From: Lysinibacillus boronitolerans JCM 21713 = 10a = NBRC 103108
GTDB taxonomy: Bacteria; Bacillota; Bacilli; Bacillales_A; Planococcaceae
Direction of reading: 5' to 3'
Length of the DNA stretch: 64,000 nucleotides
Assembly: GCF_000772935.1 (NCBI RefSeq)
Contig: NZ_JPVR01000062.1
Location: 1 to 64,000, forward strand
A program made the position numbers and the translations under genes. The notes under the pieces are model-generated. The model made no database searches and was not told the DNA's origin. It saw only the letters and a program-made list of their open reading frames with translations. Positions 18,227-26,834 of the stretch are shown one piece after another. How positions within the stretch are numbered: position 1 is the stretch's first letter; each line of letters begins with the position of its first letter.

Positions 18227-19516
18227 ATTCAAATACACGTTGTACGGGCTGGCGAGTCTTTATGGGGTATTGCACAGGCGTATGGGGCTACGGTTCAGAG
18301 CATTATAGATGCCAATCAAATTCCAGAGCCAAATCGTTTAGTTGTGGGGCAAGCTCTTGTAATCCCGATTGTCGGAAGCTTTTATTATGTACAGCCAGGT
18401 GATAGCTTATGGTCAATTGGTCAACGTTTCGGTATTAATTATGTAACGCTTGCACAAGTAAATGGCATTAATCCCAATCAACCATTAGCTGTTGGAGCGA
18501 GATTGTATATTCCACAACCGCCAAAAACAAGAGCACAAACATTGGCCTATTTAGAGCCGAGAGGAACATCTGTTAGTGAGGCACTCTTGAATCAAGCAAG
18601 GGAAGCGGGTCCCTATTTAACATATTTAGCTTTATTTAGTTATGAGGCTAGGCGTGATGGTACTTTACAGAGACCGCCAAGCCAAGGTGTGACGCAAATT
18701 GCAAATGATACGGGAGCTTCAATGGCGATGGTTATTTCTAATTTGGAGAATTTTAGTTTTAGTGGGGAATTAGCGAGAGATATTTTTCAAAGTACGGCTG
18801 TTCAAGATTTGTTATTTGATAATATTCTTGCGGAGGCAAAGCAACTTGGTGACGTCAAAGATATCCACTTTGATTTTGAAAATTTGCCCGCAGATCAAAG
18901 ACAAGCCTATAACAATTTTTTAAGAAGAGCTGTAGAAAAATTCCACGCTCAAGGATATACAGTGTCAACAGCATTAGCTCCTAAAACAAGTGATAGTGAA
19001 CGAGGACCATGGACAGCGGCACATGATTATAGAGCACATGGGGAAATCGTGGACTTTGTCTTACTCATGACTTATGAATGGGGATATTCAGCTGGCCCAC
19101 CAATGGCCGTTTCACCTCTCCCAGAGGTAGAGGCAGTTGTAAAATATGCGGTGAGTGAAATACCTGCAAGCAAAATTATGTTGGGGCAAAATTTATATGG
19201 CTACGATTGGACGTTACCTTTTGTTCAAGGGGGACCGTATGCAGAAGCGCTTAGTCCACAGCGAGCCATTGAAATTGCTAAACGTTATAATGCAGCAATT
19301 CAGTATGATTGGAGAGCCCAAGCACCATTTTTTGAATACTATGATGAGCAAGGTAGGGCACATATGGTGTGGTTTGAAGATGCTAGATCTATTCAAGCTA
19401 AATTCAATCTCATTAAACAATATAACCTTCGTGGTATTGGTTATTGGAAATTAGGACTATCATTCCCTCAGAATTGGGTGTTAATTGGTGCAAATTTTGA
19501 TGTGGTAAAGAAATGA
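18227..19516 (+). CDS. sleL: LysM-GH18 spore cortex glucosaminidase (SleL/YaaH type), apparent ATT start
   Basis: N-acetylglucosaminidase that degrades cortex fragments during germination. Two LysM repeats at the N-terminus (VVRAGESLWGIAQAYG and YVQPGDSLWSIGQRFG) are followed by a GH18 barrel with catalytic DIHFDFE and the conserved 'VLLMTYEWGYS', 'GQNLYGYDWTLP' and 'GIGYWKLGLSFPQNW' blocks. It matches B. subtilis YaaH nearly end to end (about 429 residues). The first ATG (18344) would delete the first LysM. Translation from the AAGGAGG site reads aaa-atc-ATT-caa-ata-cac-gtt, so the start appears to be ATT 18227 (or ATC 18224): either a rare start codon or a G-to-T change of ATG. Confidence 0.88.
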   Translation: MQIHVVRAGESLWGIAQAYGATVQSIIDANQIPEPNRLVVGQALVIPIVGSFYYVQPGDSLWSIGQRFGINYVTLAQVNGINPNQPLAVGARLYIPQPPKTRAQTLAYLEPRGTSVSEALLNQAREAGPYLTYLALFSYEARRDGTLQRPPSQGVTQIANDTGASMAMVISNLENFSFSGELARDIFQSTAVQDLLFDNILAEAKQLGDVKDIHFDFENLPADQRQAYNNFLRRAVEKFHAQGYTVSTALAPKTSDSERGPWTAAHDYRAHGEIVDFVLLMTYEWGYSAGPPMAVSPLPEVEAVVKYAVSEIPASKIMLGQNLYGYDWTLPFVQGGPYAEALSPQRAIEIAKRYNAAIQYDWRAQAPFFEYYDEQGRAHMVWFEDARSIQAKFNLIKQYNLRGIGYWKLGLSFPQNWVLIGANFDVVKK

Positions 19517-19643
19517 GAAAATGAAGAAAAAGGACGGATTGCCCAATGTATTTTCTGCGAAGAGGAAATTATCTGTAAAATCAATTCCCAATTATGGATA
19601 AATATATTATAATTATGGTAAATAGTATTTTAGGAGGTATATT

Positions 19644-21851
19644 TTGGGTAAATTTAAAAAGTTAGGTATTATTTTAACAACTACTGCATTTTCTGTTGGG
19701 ATTCTAGCACCCGTTTCACAAGCTTCTGCAAATGTGAAAGAACCTTCAGAGCGTATTGCAATACAGTTGGCTGCCTCAGAGACAAAAGTGACAAAAGGTA
19801 TGCTAATTAACAAATTACGTGCACTATTCCCTGAAGAGTTCAAATTTGTAGCTGATAATGAGTTTAATTCTGGAGGCGGTCATTTCTTTAGAGATGATAC
19901 AACTGTCCGTTATGATTTAAACTTCAATAAAACAGTAAATGGTAAAGATGTATATGGTGGTTTTACATTTAAAGGTGAAGATTTAGAGTTAGAACATTTC
20001 TATTATCAGCCAGCTAATATCGCTGAAGCACTATATCCCGCAAAATATTCAGAGACTGAAGCAAAAAAAATTGCTGATGACTTCCTAAGAAAATTTGCGA
20101 AAATAGAGAACTATAAACTCCGTGAAGATGGCTTCGGTTATTACAATGACATTAATCGTCCATTATCACAACCAATTACCTACTCATTTGTTTATTCACC
20201 AACTTATAATGGAGTGCTTATTGGCGATCAAAGTATTACTATTGATGTTCTTGCTAATGGTCAAATAACAGGAATGTATCGTAATACAGAATCTTTAAGT
20301 AAAGCAACTTTTGATAGCTCAAGCCAGAAAAAAAGTGAGGAAGAAATTGTAGCACAAGTACGTGATAACTTAGCAGTTGAACTTCGTTATTACGTTGATT
20401 ATTTTAGCGATCAACGTAATGTGAAGCTTGTCTATATGCCAGCAACAGGATTTAATGGTGTACATGCTTTAACGGGTCAATGGCAAACAACGAATGGTTT
20501 CTCTACACAAGTTCCAAAGACGAAAAGCGCTGAGAAAATATCCTCACAGCAATTACCACCAAGAAAAAGTGGTATGACTGTAGCAGAGGTTGAGGAATTT
20601 GCTAAAAATTTATTAAAAGTTGATGAAGACAAGGCAAAGCTCACTATTGATATGGTTGACGAAAGAGAAAATGACAATGGTGAAACGGTTTATACAGTAA
20701 ATTACATGTATATGTACAATAATGGCGGATCTGGTACCTCTTTAGAAATTAATAAGGCAACAGGCGATATCGTGCAGTATCACGATATTATGAGAGATTT
20801 TATCAACACTGACAAAACAAATACCATCTCTAAGGATGCGGCATTAGCAAAGGCGATTGAATACTTAAAGCAATGGGCTCCATCCTATTTACATGAGTAT
20901 TCGATGCCAATTGATAATCCTGTACATGATGATTATAGTAAAGATTATTACTTCTCCTTCCCACGCATCGTAAACGGAATTGCAGTTGTTGGAGATGAAA
21001 TAAACGTAGGTATTGGCTCTGATGGATCATTACGTTCATTGAATGTTAATAAACAAAAGGTTACTAACTGGCCTTCTATTAGCCAAGTAATCTCAGCTGA
21101 TAAAGCAAAAGAAGCATATAGTAAGGCACTTACATTACAGCTTCAATATGCAAAACAAGATACTGAAGGTAAACAACATTATGATCTAGTCTATGCTCCA
21201 ACTTACAACGGTAGCTTAGTTAATCAGATTGATGCAATTACCGGTGAATGGTTGTATCAGGTAGATGGCTCAAAAGAAAAGCAATCTATTTCACATCCAA
21301 CAGCAGCCAATGAATTAAATTATCTTTTAAATCAAAATGTATTAGAGGTAAAAGATATAGCAAACTTTAATGCTGATGCTGCTGTAACAAAGGGAGAAGC
21401 ATTAAAGATTCTACTAAAATCTTTAACATATGGCTATTTTGGTGGCGGCGATGGTGAAAAGCAATCCTTCAGCAATATCGATAAAAACCATCCTTTATAT
21501 GGAGTGGTTGAACAAGCTGTAAGAATGGGAATTTTACAGCCAGCAAACCAATTCCCATTGGATGAAGCATTGACTCGTCAAGAGCTAGCAGTATGGGCTG
21601 TTAAAGTAATGCAATTGGAGAATGTGGCAAAGTATAAGGATATTTACAAATTAAACTTTGCGGATGCAGCTTCTATTGATCCAGCATATACTGGCTATAT
21701 AGCAATAGCAAATGGAATGGGTCTGATTGATACACAGCAAAATAATTTTAATGCTACCAAGAGTGTGTCATATGCCGATATGGCTGTTTCAACAATCCGT
21801 TTAGCAAAAGCTATTCAAGAAAATAAAGTGGATCGTAACTTCTATTATTAA
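19644..21851 (+). CDS. Secreted YcdB/YcdC-like protein with C-terminal SLH domains
   Basis: Secreted cell-wall-attached protein of 735 residues. TTG start 19644 with AGGAGG at 19632-19637. An N-terminal signal peptide ends near SQASA/NV (about residue 30). The body holds two related YcdB/YcdC-like blocks: each has a helix plus 'YSFVYSPTYNGV..GDQ' or 'YDLVYAPTYNGSLVNQIDA' segments, so the region looks internally duplicated. The last 180 residues are about three divergent SLH modules (e.g. 'LTRQELAVWAVKVMQLEN'), which bind pyruvylated secondary cell-wall polymer. Function of the YcdB part is unknown. It stands alone between terminators. Confidence 0.85.
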   Translation: MGKFKKLGIILTTTAFSVGILAPVSQASANVKEPSERIAIQLAASETKVTKGMLINKLRALFPEEFKFVADNEFNSGGGHFFRDDTTVRYDLNFNKTVNGKDVYGGFTFKGEDLELEHFYYQPANIAEALYPAKYSETEAKKIADDFLRKFAKIENYKLREDGFGYYNDINRPLSQPITYSFVYSPTYNGVLIGDQSITIDVLANGQITGMYRNTESLSKATFDSSSQKKSEEEIVAQVRDNLAVELRYYVDYFSDQRNVKLVYMPATGFNGVHALTGQWQTTNGFSTQVPKTKSAEKISSQQLPPRKSGMTVAEVEEFAKNLLKVDEDKAKLTIDMVDERENDNGETVYTVNYMYMYNNGGSGTSLEINKATGDIVQYHDIMRDFINTDKTNTISKDAALAKAIEYLKQWAPSYLHEYSMPIDNPVHDDYSKDYYFSFPRIVNGIAVVGDEINVGIGSDGSLRSLNVNKQKVTNWPSISQVISADKAKEAYSKALTLQLQYAKQDTEGKQHYDLVYAPTYNGSLVNQIDAITGEWLYQVDGSKEKQSISHPTAANELNYLLNQNVLEVKDIANFNADAAVTKGEALKILLKSLTYGYFGGGDGEKQSFSNIDKNHPLYGVVEQAVRMGILQPANQFPLDEALTRQELAVWAVKVMQLENVAKYKDIYKLNFADAASIDPAYTGYIAIANGMGLIDTQQNNFNATKSVSYADMAVSTIRLAKAIQENKVDRNFYY

Positions 21852-21864
21852 GACGCATTCCACG

Positions 21865-21901
21865 AAAAGGGTATCTCCTCATATGTAGGAGATGCCCTTT
21901 T
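21865..21901 (+). terminator. Terminator after the YcdB/SLH gene
   Basis: A 15-bp stem (21865-21879 with 21887-21901) including one G-T pair, with a 7-base loop and a short T run. Confidence 0.8.
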
Positions 21902-21956
21902 TAGGTTAGTTTGAAGAGGAATTGGGAAATGATATGTAAAGAAGGGAGTGAATAAA

Positions 21957-22421
21957 TTGAAATTGAAATTTATCTTAGTAATTTCTTTAATGACTGTTAT
22001 CCTTTACGGCTGTAATAAGGATGAGGTAAAGGATATGCCTGCAAACGCACCAGCAGATCAAAATGGTACTCAGCAGACTGGTGATACGCCAACTGACCAA
22101 GTGACATTTAATTTTTTAGAGTTTTCATTAGATGTTGATTACTCTGAAACGGAGTCTTATGAGGTAGAATATGAGGATAAAAAAACAGGGATAGAAGCAA
22201 AATTAGAGGATGATCGAAAAAATGAAAAGCTTCAGGGTGATGAGGCTTATACTAAATTAGAGCCATTATTTAAGCAGTTGAATTTTGATTCTACAACACC
22301 TAATGACGAAGTGATTGATCAAGTAATCAAAGTATTCAATATTGAAGATAACTATCAATCCATTGAAGTAGATGTCGAATTTGTAGACGGCAATGAAAAG
22401 GAATTTAAACGAATTAAATAA
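21957..22421 (+). CDS. YusW-like lipoprotein
   Basis: Lipoprotein of 154 residues. A short basic N-terminus and hydrophobic core end in LYGC, with the lipid-bearing cysteine at residue 19; a low-complexity Asp/Gln/Pro linker follows. The C-terminal 100 residues (FLEFSLDVDYSETESYEVEY...EVDVEFVDGNEKEFKRIK) resemble B. subtilis YusW, which has no known function. TTG 21957 is preferred because GGGAG (21944-21948) lies 8 bases before it; an in-frame GTG at 21948 overlaps that site. Single gene flanked by terminators. Confidence 0.8.
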   Translation: MKLKFILVISLMTVILYGCNKDEVKDMPANAPADQNGTQQTGDTPTDQVTFNFLEFSLDVDYSETESYEVEYEDKKTGIEAKLEDDRKNEKLQGDEAYTKLEPLFKQLNFDSTTPNDEVIDQVIKVFNIEDNYQSIEVDVEFVDGNEKEFKRIK

Positions 22422-22428
22422 TGGAAAT

Positions 22429-22463
22429 AAGCCAGCTAGCTGATAGAATCAGTTAGCTGGCTT
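22429..22463. terminator. Bidirectional terminator
   Basis: A 15-bp stem (22429-22443 with 22449-22463) containing one G-T pair and a 5-base loop lies between the YusW-like gene and the convergent catalase gene. Confidence 0.8.
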
Positions 22464-22468
22464 TTCAT

Positions 22469-24463
22469 TCATTTACATTCTCGTACCCAATGTCGATGTT
22501 TAGCAAGGGCATGAACAAAAGATTTTGGATCATTTACAACCCCATTTTTATTAGCAATAGGCTGTAAAAATGAAACATTTTTCGTATAACCTATTGTTTT
22601 ACAGTGTTGATAGGCTTGTTTAATAAACTGTTCTGCTTTTGATTGTTGAGAGGAATCCTGAAAGGCTCCAGTAACATAAACCCCATCATAAAGAACGGAG
22701 GAGGTTGTAGCAAATGTTTCGTGAATTTCATAGCCGCTTACTATGCCTTGTTTATTACTTACTAGTTCAACTACAATATCTTCACTTAAAAATGTAGCAA
22801 TTAGTTCATTTAATTTTTCACTACTATTTTCTGTAACAATTATGGCTACTTTATTAGATTTGACACTTTCCTTTGCATTGATTACTTGGCTAACAGCAGG
22901 AGAAGTTTGGTGAATATGCGGTACTTCCACTTCTATAGGGGGAACTATACCAATTCGTTCAGCGATAGCTGAAGCAAGTGAATAACTGACATGAGCATAC
23001 ATGTCTACAACTTGTTTACGAATGGCTTTATTTTTTACTTTGCCAAGCTCAAAGCTAAAGGCATCGATAATATGCTTTTTCTCAATGTCTGTCATACTAA
23101 GCCAGAATAATCTTGCTTGTGAAAAATGGTCTTTAAAGCTCTCACTACGTGCACGTACTTTATGCCCTTCAACTTTTTCTTCATAATGCTTGTATCCACC
23201 ATCTGCTTCAGAAACAGGATGTGGTGTATTATTGGCCAAGGAATTTTTATGGTAGCTAACTTGTCCCACATTAATGGTTTGTCGGCCATAGCCATCTCGT
23301 TGGTTATTATGAAATGGACAGATTGGTTTATTTATAGGAAGCTCATGGAAATTAGGTCCTCCTAGTCGTATTAACTGTGTGTCAGTGTAGGAGAATAAGC
23401 GACCTTGTAATAAAGGATCATTTGAAAAATCAATGCCAGGCACAACATGGCCGACATGGAATGCGGCTTGTTCCGTTTCTGCAAAAAAGTTATCCACATT
23501 TTTATTCAAGGTCATTTTCCCAAGGATGCGTACTGGAACCTCTTCTTCGGGCCATATTTTTGTGGCATCAAGAATATCGAAGCTAAATTTGAATTCATCT
23601 TCAACGGGAATAAGTTGAACACCGAGCTCAAATTCTGGGAAATACCCACGTTCAATCGATTCCCATAAATCTCTACGATGAAAATCGGGGTCTTTTCCAG
23701 CAATGATCTGTGCCTCATCCCATACTAGTGATTTTACCCCAAGTACAGGTTTCCAATGAAATTTAACAAAGTGGGCTTTTCCTTCGGCATTGATAAAGCG
23801 ATAAGTATTAACACCAAACCCCTCCATCATTCGATAGCTTCGTGGAATCGATCTATCTGACATATGCCACATAACCATATGAGCAGACTCCTGATTATTT
23901 GCAATGAAATCCCAAAATGTATCATGGGCACTTTGTGCTTGGGGAATTTCGTTATTTGGTTCAGGCTTTACAGCGTGTACAAAATCGGGGAATTTAATAG
24001 CATCTTGAATAAAAAATACAGGTATATTATTTCCAACTAAATCATAATTACCCTCTTGTGTATAAAATTTAGTAGCAAAGCCGCGTGCATCACGAACTGT
24101 ATCTGCAGAGCCTTTAGATCCTGCAACGGTAGAGAAGCGGACAAAGACAGGGGTTTTAGTTCCTTTTCCATTTAAAAATTGAGCTTTTGTAATATCACTT
24201 GCGCATTCATATGTTTCAAAAATTCCATGAGCGGCTGAGCCACGTGCGTGTACTACTCGTTCAGGAATTCGTTCATGGTCAAAGTGAGTCATTTTTTCAC
24301 GGAAATGAAAATCCTCTAGTAAAGTAGGTCCTCGCTCACCTGCTTTTAGTGAATGTTCATCTTCCGATATTTTTAATCCTTGATTGGTTGTGAGAGGTTG
24401 ATCTTTATCACTTACTCGGAATGCTTCTAGCTGTTGTTGTTTTTGATTGACATCTTTTTTCAT
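22469..24463 (-). CDS. katE: Large-subunit haem catalase (KatE, HPII type)
   Basis: Monofunctional catalase converting hydrogen peroxide to water and oxygen; 664 residues, the size of clade 2 enzymes. Catalytic H72 lies in RVVHARGSAAHG, N145 in LVGNNIPVFF, and the haem-ligand tyrosine Y359 in RLFSYTDTQ. Beyond about residue 520 a flavodoxin/DJ-1-like domain (VAIIVTEN..., LYDGVYVTG) is present, which distinguishes it from small catalases. ATG 24463 follows AGGAGG. A SigB-type promoter is visible upstream, matching general-stress control of katE in B. subtilis. Cytoplasmic. Confidence 0.95.
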   Translation of the reverse strand: MKKDVNQKQQQLEAFRVSDKDQPLTTNQGLKISEDEHSLKAGERGPTLLEDFHFREKMTHFDHERIPERVVHARGSAAHGIFETYECASDITKAQFLNGKGTKTPVFVRFSTVAGSKGSADTVRDARGFATKFYTQEGNYDLVGNNIPVFFIQDAIKFPDFVHAVKPEPNNEIPQAQSAHDTFWDFIANNQESAHMVMWHMSDRSIPRSYRMMEGFGVNTYRFINAEGKAHFVKFHWKPVLGVKSLVWDEAQIIAGKDPDFHRRDLWESIERGYFPEFELGVQLIPVEDEFKFSFDILDATKIWPEEEVPVRILGKMTLNKNVDNFFAETEQAAFHVGHVVPGIDFSNDPLLQGRLFSYTDTQLIRLGGPNFHELPINKPICPFHNNQRDGYGRQTINVGQVSYHKNSLANNTPHPVSEADGGYKHYEEKVEGHKVRARSESFKDHFSQARLFWLSMTDIEKKHIIDAFSFELGKVKNKAIRKQVVDMYAHVSYSLASAIAERIGIVPPIEVEVPHIHQTSPAVSQVINAKESVKSNKVAIIVTENSSEKLNELIATFLSEDIVVELVSNKQGIVSGYEIHETFATTSSVLYDGVYVTGAFQDSSQQSKAEQFIKQAYQHCKTIGYTKNVSFLQPIANKNGVVNDPKSFVHALAKHRHWVRECK

Positions 24464-24496
24464 TTAGAATCCTCCTTTATAAGTTACAACTACCTT

Positions 24497-24521
24497 CTAC
24501 CCGAACGAAAAGATGGCAAAC
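24497..24521 (-). promoter_or_regulatory. Candidate SigB promoter of katE
   Basis: On the minus strand, GTTTGC (24521-24516) and GGGTAG (24502-24497) are separated by 13 bases, close to the SigB consensus GTTTAA-N12-15-GGGTAT. It lies 33 bases before the katE start. The -10 hexamer has one mismatch. Confidence 0.55.
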
Positions 24522-24566
24522 ATGAAGAAACAAATTGTTTGCTGTTTAAAAATGAATATGTTACTA

Positions 24567-24586
24567 TTATCTCGAATTAGAGATAA
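24567..24586. promoter_or_regulatory. MhqR operator upstream of mhqR
   Basis: ttatctcgaattagagataa has perfect 7-bp arms around gaatta and fits the MhqR operator I remember from B. subtilis (tATCTcgaAtTCgAGATaa). It is 29 bases before the regulator start, so autoregulation is likely. Confidence 0.75.
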
Positions 24587-24615
24587 TTAAATTCGAAATA
24601 AAAAGAGGGAGTCGT

Positions 24616-25050
24616 ATGAAGCAAAACAATCGTAACTTAAAAGCATTTACGGTCTTGTTCCGAGCATATCAAACGATTCAAGATGCAACTAAAAGAGATT
24701 TACTTCAATTCGATTTAAATCAAACTGAATTTTCTGTTCTTGAATTTTTGTATCATCATGGAGAACAACCAGTTCAAATGATTGGTAAAAAAATATTAAT
24801 TGCAAGCAGTAGTATTACCTATGTGATTGATAAACTCGAGCAAAAAGGCTATGTATATCGTAAGGCATGTCCAAGAGATCGCCGTGTCACGTATGTATTA
24901 TTAACGTTTGAGGGACAGGTTTTGATGGAGGAAATATTCCCTAAGCATGAACAGAAAATAAATGAGATATTCGAAGTATTGGAAGCTCATGAGCTGGACA
25001 ACATGATTTTATCACTTAAAAAAGTTGGCAAGAACGCTGCTAACCAATAA
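24616..25050 (+). CDS. mhqR: MarR-family repressor, MhqR-like
   Basis: Winged-helix DNA-binding regulator of 144 residues. The recognition region reads IASSSITYVIDKLEQKGYVYR, followed by the wing CPRDRRVTYVLLT with the family's D-x-R. MhqR represses quinone- and electrophile-responsive genes. The identification rests on three things seen here: the family, the neighbouring dioxygenase-nitroreductase pair of the mhqNO type, and MhqR-type palindromes before both this gene and the next. Its single cysteine (C95, in ACPRD) is in the wing rather than near the N-terminus as in YodB/CatR sensors. Confidence 0.85.
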   Translation: MKQNNRNLKAFTVLFRAYQTIQDATKRDLLQFDLNQTEFSVLEFLYHHGEQPVQMIGKKILIASSSITYVIDKLEQKGYVYRKACPRDRRVTYVLLTFEGQVLMEEIFPKHEQKINEIFEVLEAHELDNMILSLKKVGKNAANQ

Positions 25051-25060
25051 AAATTTTATA

Positions 25061-25086
25061 TATATATCTCGATATCGAGATATATA
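25061..25086. promoter_or_regulatory. Perfect MhqR operator palindrome before mhqO
   Basis: A perfect 26-bp palindrome centred between 25073 and 25074, with core atctcgatatcgagat. It shares the ATCTCGA half-site with the operator at 24567 and lies 14 bases before the dioxygenase start, overlapping any promoter there. Confidence 0.8.
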
Positions 25087-25099
25087 GAAGGAGCATATT

Positions 25100-26083
25100 A
25101 TGAATCATTTAAAAGGTGTACACCATGTAACGGCTATCACAAGTAGTGCAGAAGAAAATTATAAATTCTTCACCTATGTTTTAGGAATGCGTTTAATAAA
25201 GAAAACAGTGAATCAGGATGATATTCAAACATACCATTTATTCTTTGCAGATGATAAGGGTAGTGCGGGTACAGATATGACGTTCTTTGATTTCCCTAAT
25301 ATCCCAAAAGGTGTACATGGTACAAATGAAATTTCAAAGACCTCTTTTCGTGTACCAACGGATGCTGCTTTAGATTATTGGATAAAGCGCTTTGACCGTT
25401 TAAATGTGAAGCATACTGGTATGAAAGAACAGTTTGGTAAGAAAACACTATCTTTCGTAGATTTTGATGATCAACACTATCAGTTAATTTCTGATGAGCA
25501 CAATACAGGTGTGGCAGCAGGTACGCCTTGGCAGGATGGCCCCATCCCCCTTGAGTACGCTATTACAGGTTTAGGACCAGTTTTTGTCCGTGTCGCTAAT
25601 TTTAAATACTTTAAAGATGTGTTAGAAAAGGTAATGCTTTTTACAGAGATTGCAGAAGAAGGAGACTTTCATTTATTTGAAGTAGGTGAGGGAGGAAATG
25701 GCGCCCAGATTATTGTCGAACACAACACAGTGTTACCTGTTGCTCGCCAAGGTTTTGGTACTGTTCACCATGCTGCCTTTCGTGTAGAGGATCGTGCTGT
25801 ATTAGATGAATGGACTGCACGTTTCGAAAGTTTTGGTTTCCACACTTCTGGCTATGTAAATCGTCATTTCTTTGAATCATTGTATGCACGAGTAGCTCCG
25901 CAGATTTTATTTGAATTAGCTACAGATGGTCCAGGATTTATGGGCGATGAGCCATATGAAACATTAGGAGAAAAACTGTCATTACCACCGTTTTTAGAAC
26001 CAAAACGTGAACAGATTGAAAGTCTTGTTCGTCCGATTGACACTGTAAGAAGTTCCATTATGTTCGATAAAGAATATGAGTAA
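25100..26083 (+). CDS. mhqO: Ring-cleaving dioxygenase, MhqO/MhqA type
   Basis: Fe(II) extradiol-type dioxygenase of the vicinal-oxygen-chelate (glyoxalase) fold, 327 residues, made of two VOC repeats. Putative metal ligands are the histidines in GVHHVTAI (residues 8-9) and GTVHHAAFRV, and the glutamate in ILFELATDGPGF. The family is thought to open hydroquinone rings and so remove quinone-type electrophiles. ATG 25100 has AGAAGGAG upstream. First gene after the perfect MhqR palindrome, followed by two flavin enzymes. Confidence 0.88.
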   Translation: MNHLKGVHHVTAITSSAEENYKFFTYVLGMRLIKKTVNQDDIQTYHLFFADDKGSAGTDMTFFDFPNIPKGVHGTNEISKTSFRVPTDAALDYWIKRFDRLNVKHTGMKEQFGKKTLSFVDFDDQHYQLISDEHNTGVAAGTPWQDGPIPLEYAITGLGPVFVRVANFKYFKDVLEKVMLFTEIAEEGDFHLFEVGEGGNGAQIIVEHNTVLPVARQGFGTVHHAAFRVEDRAVLDEWTARFESFGFHTSGYVNRHFFESLYARVAPQILFELATDGPGFMGDEPYETLGEKLSLPPFLEPKREQIESLVRPIDTVRSSIMFDKEYE

Positions 26084-26153
26084 CACAATTTCATCCAGTT
26101 GGGAAAGAAAAGCTCCACTGGATGCATACATAACTGTATTGGGGGATAAAAAA

Positions 26154-26771
26154 ATGGAATTTTCCAAGCTGATTGATAAGCGTCGCTCTGCTAATAATTT
26201 TATCAAGGACGTTAAGATGACTGAAGAAGATATACGCCCTATTTTGGAGGATGTTAAGCTTGCCCCTTCAGCATTTAACTTACAGCATGCTAATTATATT
26301 GTTGTACTTGATGAGGATATGAAAGAAAAGGTAAGAGAGGCGGCATATGGTCAATATAAAGTGCATTCAGCTTCGGGTGTAATTCTTGTACTAGGTGACA
26401 AGGAAGCATATAAAAATACTGCTGAGCTAAGTCAAGGTATGGTGGATTTAGGCATAATTACTGCTGGCGAACTAGAGGATATTGTAGCAGAGAATACAAG
26501 TTTTTATGAGGATCGCGGTGAAGGATTCATGAAAGATGAAGCCATTCGAAATGCTTCTTTGTCTGCTATGTTATTCATGCTTGCTGCGAAAAATCGTGGT
26601 TGGGACACTTGTCCAATGATTGGCTTTGATAATCAGAAAATGCGTGCGCTTTTCAATGTGCCAGAAACACATGAAATAGCCTTAATGATTACTATTGGGA
26701 AAGAAAAAGAAAGCAGTCGTCGATTACGTGGCTATCGTAAGCCAGTTGAAGAATTTGCCATTTATTATTGA
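26154..26771 (+). CDS. mhqN: Nitroreductase-family protein, MhqN-like
   Basis: FMN-dependent NAD(P)H oxidoreductase of 205 residues, probably reducing quinones or nitro compounds. Motifs: KLIDKRRSANNF at the N-terminus (FMN phosphate site), APSAFNLQHANYIVV, and C-terminal 'GWDTCPMIGFDNQKMRALF'. Start ATG 26154 is preceded by GGGGGA at 26141-26146; an in-frame upstream start at 26076 would overlap the dioxygenase end and lacks the family's N-terminus. Second gene of the MhqR-controlled set. Confidence 0.87.
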   Translation: MEFSKLIDKRRSANNFIKDVKMTEEDIRPILEDVKLAPSAFNLQHANYIVVLDEDMKEKVREAAYGQYKVHSASGVILVLGDKEAYKNTAELSQGMVDLGIITAGELEDIVAENTSFYEDRGEGFMKDEAIRNASLSAMLFMLAAKNRGWDTCPMIGFDNQKMRALFNVPETHEIALMITIGKEKESSRRLRGYRKPVEEFAIYY

Positions 26772-26834
26772 AATGGTATAAAATACAATAGCTATACAAA
26801 TACTATGAATAATGTACACTTAGGAGGAAACATC

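Noticed and set aside
23001-23718. Multiple plus- and minus-strand frames inside katE
   Set aside because: Shadows of a catalase gene whose catalytic residues are intact along the whole reading frame.
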